A stretch of 18,578 bases of DNA, from positions 1 through 18,578 of the forward strand of contig CANFZJ010000021.1 of assembly GCA_947451445.1 (NCBI GenBank), in the 5' to 3' direction. Below are positions 16,465 to 18,578 of this stretch, in pieces (positions within the stretch are counted from its first letter, which is position 1; each line of letters starts with the position of its first letter). The DNA is from Comamonadaceae bacterium. Lineage in GTDB: Bacteria > Pseudomonadota > Gammaproteobacteria > Burkholderiales > Burkholderiaceae_C. The position numbers and the translations under genes are program-made. Below the pieces are notes generated by a model. The model was not told where the DNA came from, made no database searches, and saw only the letters and a program-made list of their open reading frames with translations.

Positions 16465-16800
16465 TCAGGTTGGCTGCCACCCGGCGGGCGACAGCGGTTG
16501 CGAAACTAAAGGTGGCGTTGCTTGGTATGCCGCCAGCACCGCCGAAAAACGTTGTTGGTCTACGTTGACCGGACCGATGAAACGCACCGCCCGGCACCCC
16601 CGTAGCCCCATGTAAGAAGTCAAACCCATTACGACCAATGCCCGGCTGGCATCCAACCGTGTAGCCACACGCCCGCCAGCGCCACGTACCAACAGATCCA
16701 GGCCGCCAGGGTTATCAGGGTCATTTACCACCAGCAAAAACAAGCCCATACCTGGCAGGGCTAATGACACCTTGGCACCAAAACGCTCGGCGATCTGCAT
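16465..16800 (-). CDS. Small protein of unknown function, first gene of the five-gene operon
   Basis: A 111-residue product I do not recognise. It opens MQIAERFGAKVSLALPGMG, then LFLLVVNDPDNPGG. Alternating hydrophobic and polar residues suggest strands rather than a membrane helix. Later RAVRFIGPVNVDQQRF resembles the MGPLDV segment of the fourth gene. The C-terminal 15 residues are Pro/Gln-rich. The Shine-Dalgarno before ATG 16800 is weak (TAAG); a five-codon ORF (MNSAI) with ATG at 16822-16824 ends three bases upstream and could couple translation. It is the promoter-proximal gene and the following four genes are spaced by 1-14 bases. It is less certain than the others because it is short and lacks a clear family, but the frame fits the operon well. 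Confidence 0.68.
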   Translation of the reverse strand: MQIAERFGAKVSLALPGMGLFLLVVNDPDNPGGLDLLVRGAGGRVATRLDASRALVVMGLTSYMGLRGCRAVRFIGPVNVDQQRFSAVLAAYQATPPLVSQPLSPAGWQPT

Positions 16801-16856
16801 GGCTTAGATTGCGCTATTCATAGGCTCCATAGTGGTCGATACAGCCCTAAACCGCA

Positions 16857-16872
16857 TCATCAAGTTTGATGA
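16857..16872. promoter_or_regulatory. Palindrome upstream of the five-gene operon, possible operator
   Basis: TCATCAAGTTTGATGA has perfect 7-base arms around a 2-base centre, 57-72 bases before the first gene of the operon. On the minus strand it includes TTGATG, a possible -35 half with TATCGA 16 bases further on, which is a weak promoter. The function is inferred from position only. Confidence 0.3.
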
Positions 16873-16918
16873 AAACCGATACCAAACAATGCCCAGCCCA
16901 ATGGGAAGCCCCAAAAGC

Positions 16919-16947
16919 AAAAAAGGCACCGAAACTCGGTGCCTTTT
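16919..16947 (-). terminator. Rho-independent terminator of the PEP-CTERM gene
   Basis: AAAAGGCACCGA (16921-16932) and TCGGTGCCTTTT (16936-16947) form a perfect 12-bp stem with a 3-base loop. On the minus strand the GC-rich core is followed by six T residues. It starts 39 bases after the stop codon of the PEP-CTERM gene and separates it from the five-gene operon. Confidence 0.9.
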
Positions 16948-16985
16948 CAGGAGTGGCCGCCAGCGGCGGCCAAAAAGCAGAAGGA

Positions 16986-17789
16986 TTAAGCAGCCAAGCC
17001 CTTGGTCTTGCGGCGGCTGCCGATAAGACCCAACAGGCCCAGCCCCATCAGGGCGAGGGAACCAGGTTCAGGGACACCCGCCGTGGACCTGGTGCTACCA
17101 GCAACAGACATGATCTTCACGTAATCGTTAATAGTGTCAAACGCCGTACTTCCGCTGCCGTAACCTGCGTTGTAGGCGCTGATGATCCACCAGCTGGAAT
17201 AGGTCGTGGTGTCAGTGGTCGTGATGACCTTGTCAGCGCTTGATTCAGCCAATGCCGTGGTAGTGGTAGAACCATAGTTTTTAACGGAAGTCCAGCCAGA
17301 ACCCACCAGCGAAGTCGCGGTAGTACCTGCAAGGGTCTTGCCCGCAATGGTAGGGGTCCCAGTGCCGGTGTAGGCCAGCACGGTGATATCGCTGTCGCTG
17401 GACGACCAGCCCAGGGTGATGGTGGACAGATTCACAGCGGTAGTGAAATTCAGCACGATCAAATCTGTGCCGTTGTAGTTGTCCATCGAGTGGTTAGGGT
17501 TGTTGATGTCCGTACCCGATGCGTTTTCCACGCCCATGCCGAAACCCACACCATAGTTTTGGATGGTTGCAGCCGCAAAAGTGGTCCCCGAAGCCGTAGT
17601 GGTCGAGTAAGCCTGGGCCGTCAGGGCATTGCCACTCACAGTGCCACAAGACACGGAAGCCATAGTGTTACCACCGCAATTGGCTTCCAGGTTCCAAGTA
17701 GTCGCTGCGGCCATGCTGGCCGATCCCCATGTCAACAAGGCGCATGCTGCAATCGCTTTGACAGCACGGTTCAAAAGGGTAGTTTTCAT
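16986..17789 (-). CDS. PEP-CTERM exosortase-substrate surface protein (XDP1-like)
   Basis: A 267-residue exported protein. Residues 1-28 (MKTTLLNRAVKAIAACALLT, then WGSASMAA) are a signal peptide. The C-terminal 29 residues are a complete PEP-CTERM sorting signal: VPEPGSLALMGLGLLGLIG followed by SRRKTK. Exosortase recognises the Pro-Glu-Pro motif and processes the protein as it reaches the surface, often with exopolysaccharide production. The middle is Thr/Ser/Gly-rich with NHSMDN (about residue 95), DLIVLNFTTAV and LGWSSSDSDITVLAYTG, which recall the exosortase-dependent surface protein XDP1 (tentative, from memory). The ATG at 17789 is chosen because the signal peptide starts there and AGGA is 8 bases upstream. 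It has its own sigma-54-like promoter and terminator, so it is monocistronic. No exosortase gene is in the window; it is expected to the right or elsewhere. Confidence 0.88.
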   Translation of the reverse strand: MKTTLLNRAVKAIAACALLTWGSASMAAATTWNLEANCGGNTMASVSCGTVSGNALTAQAYSTTTASGTTFAAATIQNYGVGFGMGVENASGTDINNPNHSMDNYNGTDLIVLNFTTAVNLSTITLGWSSSDSDITVLAYTGTGTPTIAGKTLAGTTATSLVGSGWTSVKNYGSTTTTALAESSADKVITTTDTTTYSSWWIISAYNAGYGSGSTAFDTINDYVKIMSVAGSTRSTAGVPEPGSLALMGLGLLGLIGSRRKTKGLAA

Positions 17790-17847
17790 ATATGTGATCC
17801 TGTTAACCAAATGCATAAACATTTTTTCTTACAACTGTGTAATACAA

Positions 17848-17863
17848 AGCCATTTGCATGCCA
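17848..17863 (-). promoter_or_regulatory. Sigma-54 (-24/-12) promoter of the PEP-CTERM gene
   Basis: On the minus strand the sequence TGGCATGCAAATGGCT matches the sigma-54 consensus TGGCACG-N4-TTGCW at all but two positions, with the essential GG and GC doublets separated by 10 bases. The predicted start site is about 12 bases downstream, giving a leader of about 45-50 bases before ATG 17789. PEP-CTERM genes are known in several bacteria to be driven by RpoN with the PrsK/PrsR two-component system, which supports the call. Confidence 0.65.
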
Positions 17864-17923
17864 CCAATTAAATATTATTAGAAATCAACCACTTAGATTT
17901 AAAAAAATCAGGGCATCCATCCA

Positions 17924-17937
17924 TTTTGTAAACAAAA
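17924..17937. promoter_or_regulatory. Palindrome, possible enhancer site for a sigma-54 activator
   Basis: TTTTGTAAACAAAA has perfect 6-base arms around AA, centred about 95 bases upstream of the predicted sigma-54 start, the usual distance for an enhancer-binding protein such as PrsR. A second AT-rich inverted pair, GATTT and AAATC, lies at 17896-17909. Role inferred from position. Confidence 0.3.
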
Positions 17938-17971
17938 CCGACACCACTTGCCTCCGATTTTGTTACATCTC

Positions 17972-18578
17972 TTAACGCAGAGTTTTCAGCAAGCCTTCGG
18001 CAGCAGCCTGCTCTTCAAAGCCGCGTCCAGCTTTCAGTGCAGCCTCCACCTCATCCCGGGCTTCGGTCTTGCGGCCCAACTGTGCCAGCACAGCAGCCAA
18101 ATGGTATCGAACAACAGGATTACCGGGCTCACGTAACCGGGCGTCGCGCAGCAATTGCAATGCGCGGTCAATCTGTGCAGACTGCCCGGCCTGGAACAGA
18201 GCCCACCCCAGGGTGTCGATAGCGTTGGCATTCGCCGCATCTTTGGTCAGTGCTTTCTCGGCCACGGCAATAGCGCCAGGATCTTTCAGGCGCAAAAGCA
18301 CATTGGCCAGGTTGTTAAGCACCTCGGCATCGTCTGGCGCGGCTTTCAACAAACTCTCGTAGTGGCTACGGGCCGCAGCTAAGTTGCCAGTGCTGGCATA
18401 GCCATCACCCAAGGCTTTGCGTACGCCAATGTCCTGCGGATGGGTTTTCGCCCATTGCTCAGCCAGTTGCAGCGAGGATTTACCGCCATCCTGGCGGAAC
18501 ATCACCCGGAACAGGCGCAGCAGAGTTTCGGCACTGGGTTCGACCTGGTGGGCACGGCGGTAGGCTTCGATGGCCGCA
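17972..18578 (-). CDS. TPR-repeat protein, PrsT-like, C-terminal fragment
   Basis: The frame is open from the right edge to the TAA at 17972-17974, 201 full codons plus the stop; the start lies beyond the window. Tandem tetratricopeptide repeats are visible: AAIEAYRRAHQVEPSAETLL, ALGDGYASTGNLAAARSHYE, EVLNNLANVLLRLKDPGAIA, AIDTLGWALFQAGQSAQID and VRYHLAAVLAQLGRKTEARD. The segments LDTLGWAL-type and YHLAAVLAQLGR-type near the C-terminus, ending in EAALKAGR, match what I recall of PrsT, the TPR lipoprotein of PEP-CTERM/exosortase loci. Adjacency to a PEP-CTERM gene supports this. The N-terminal lipobox that would confirm it is outside the window. The ~180-base gap to the PEP-CTERM start contains that gene's promoter and no terminator I can see for this gene. 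Confidence 0.78.
   Translation of the reverse strand, partial: AAIEAYRRAHQVEPSAETLLRLFRVMFRQDGGKSSLQLAEQWAKTHPQDIGVRKALGDGYASTGNLAAARSHYESLLKAAPDDAEVLNNLANVLLRLKDPGAIAVAEKALTKDAANANAIDTLGWALFQAGQSAQIDRALQLLRDARLREPGNPVVRYHLAAVLAQLGRKTEARDEVEAALKAGRGFEEQAAAEGLLKTLR

Overview
The window is a high-GC stretch of proteobacterial chromosome. It most resembles the betaproteobacterial order Burkholderiales, probably a Comamonadaceae member of the Rhodoferax type. The grounds are the protein sequences (MutS C-terminus, UppP, MacAB, PrsT-like TPR protein, PEP-CTERM protein) and the short 'AGC...GCGCA...' hairpin repeats between genes. The taxonomic placement is inference. There are no rRNA or tRNA genes, CRISPR arrays, insertion sequences or phage genes, and no gene-free stretch longer than 300 bases.

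Left part (1-3116): the 3' end of mutS (+) is followed 31 bases later by an Anbu-type proteasome-like peptidase gene (+). Its stop lies 9 bases from the stop of a convergent gene for a lipoprotein of unknown function (-). Next is uppP, undecaprenyl-diphosphatase (-).

Centre-left (3271-8151, all -): macA and macB overlap by 4 bases, and a gene for a lipoprotein with a lysyl-endopeptidase-like serine protease domain starts 31 bases after macB. This looks like one operon (export pump plus envelope protease), closed by a hairpin and T-run made from a dispersed repeat. Both macA and macB appear to carry repeat-derived DNA translated in frame. Divergent from macA is a 1023-residue membrane sensor with two PAS domains and GGDEF and EAL domains whose motifs are intact. 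A perfect 15-base palindrome lies in the shared upstream region.

Centre-right (11408-13992): a predicted ion/proton antiporter (-) converges on the GGDEF-EAL gene with a single base between the two stop codons, and both stops lie inside a copy of the dispersed repeat. A membrane acyltransferase-3-like gene (+) is divergent from the antiporter.

Right part (14071-18578, all -): a tight five-gene operon of proteins I cannot assign (111, 175, 178, 165 and 264 residues) contains two tandem paralogues and ends in a coiled-coil protein. It is the best candidate here for an undescribed system. After it come a PEP-CTERM exosortase-substrate gene with a strong terminator and a good sigma-54 type -24/-12 promoter, and the 3' end of a PrsT-like TPR gene that runs off the window. 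The last two suggest that an exosortase/exopolysaccharide locus continues to the right.
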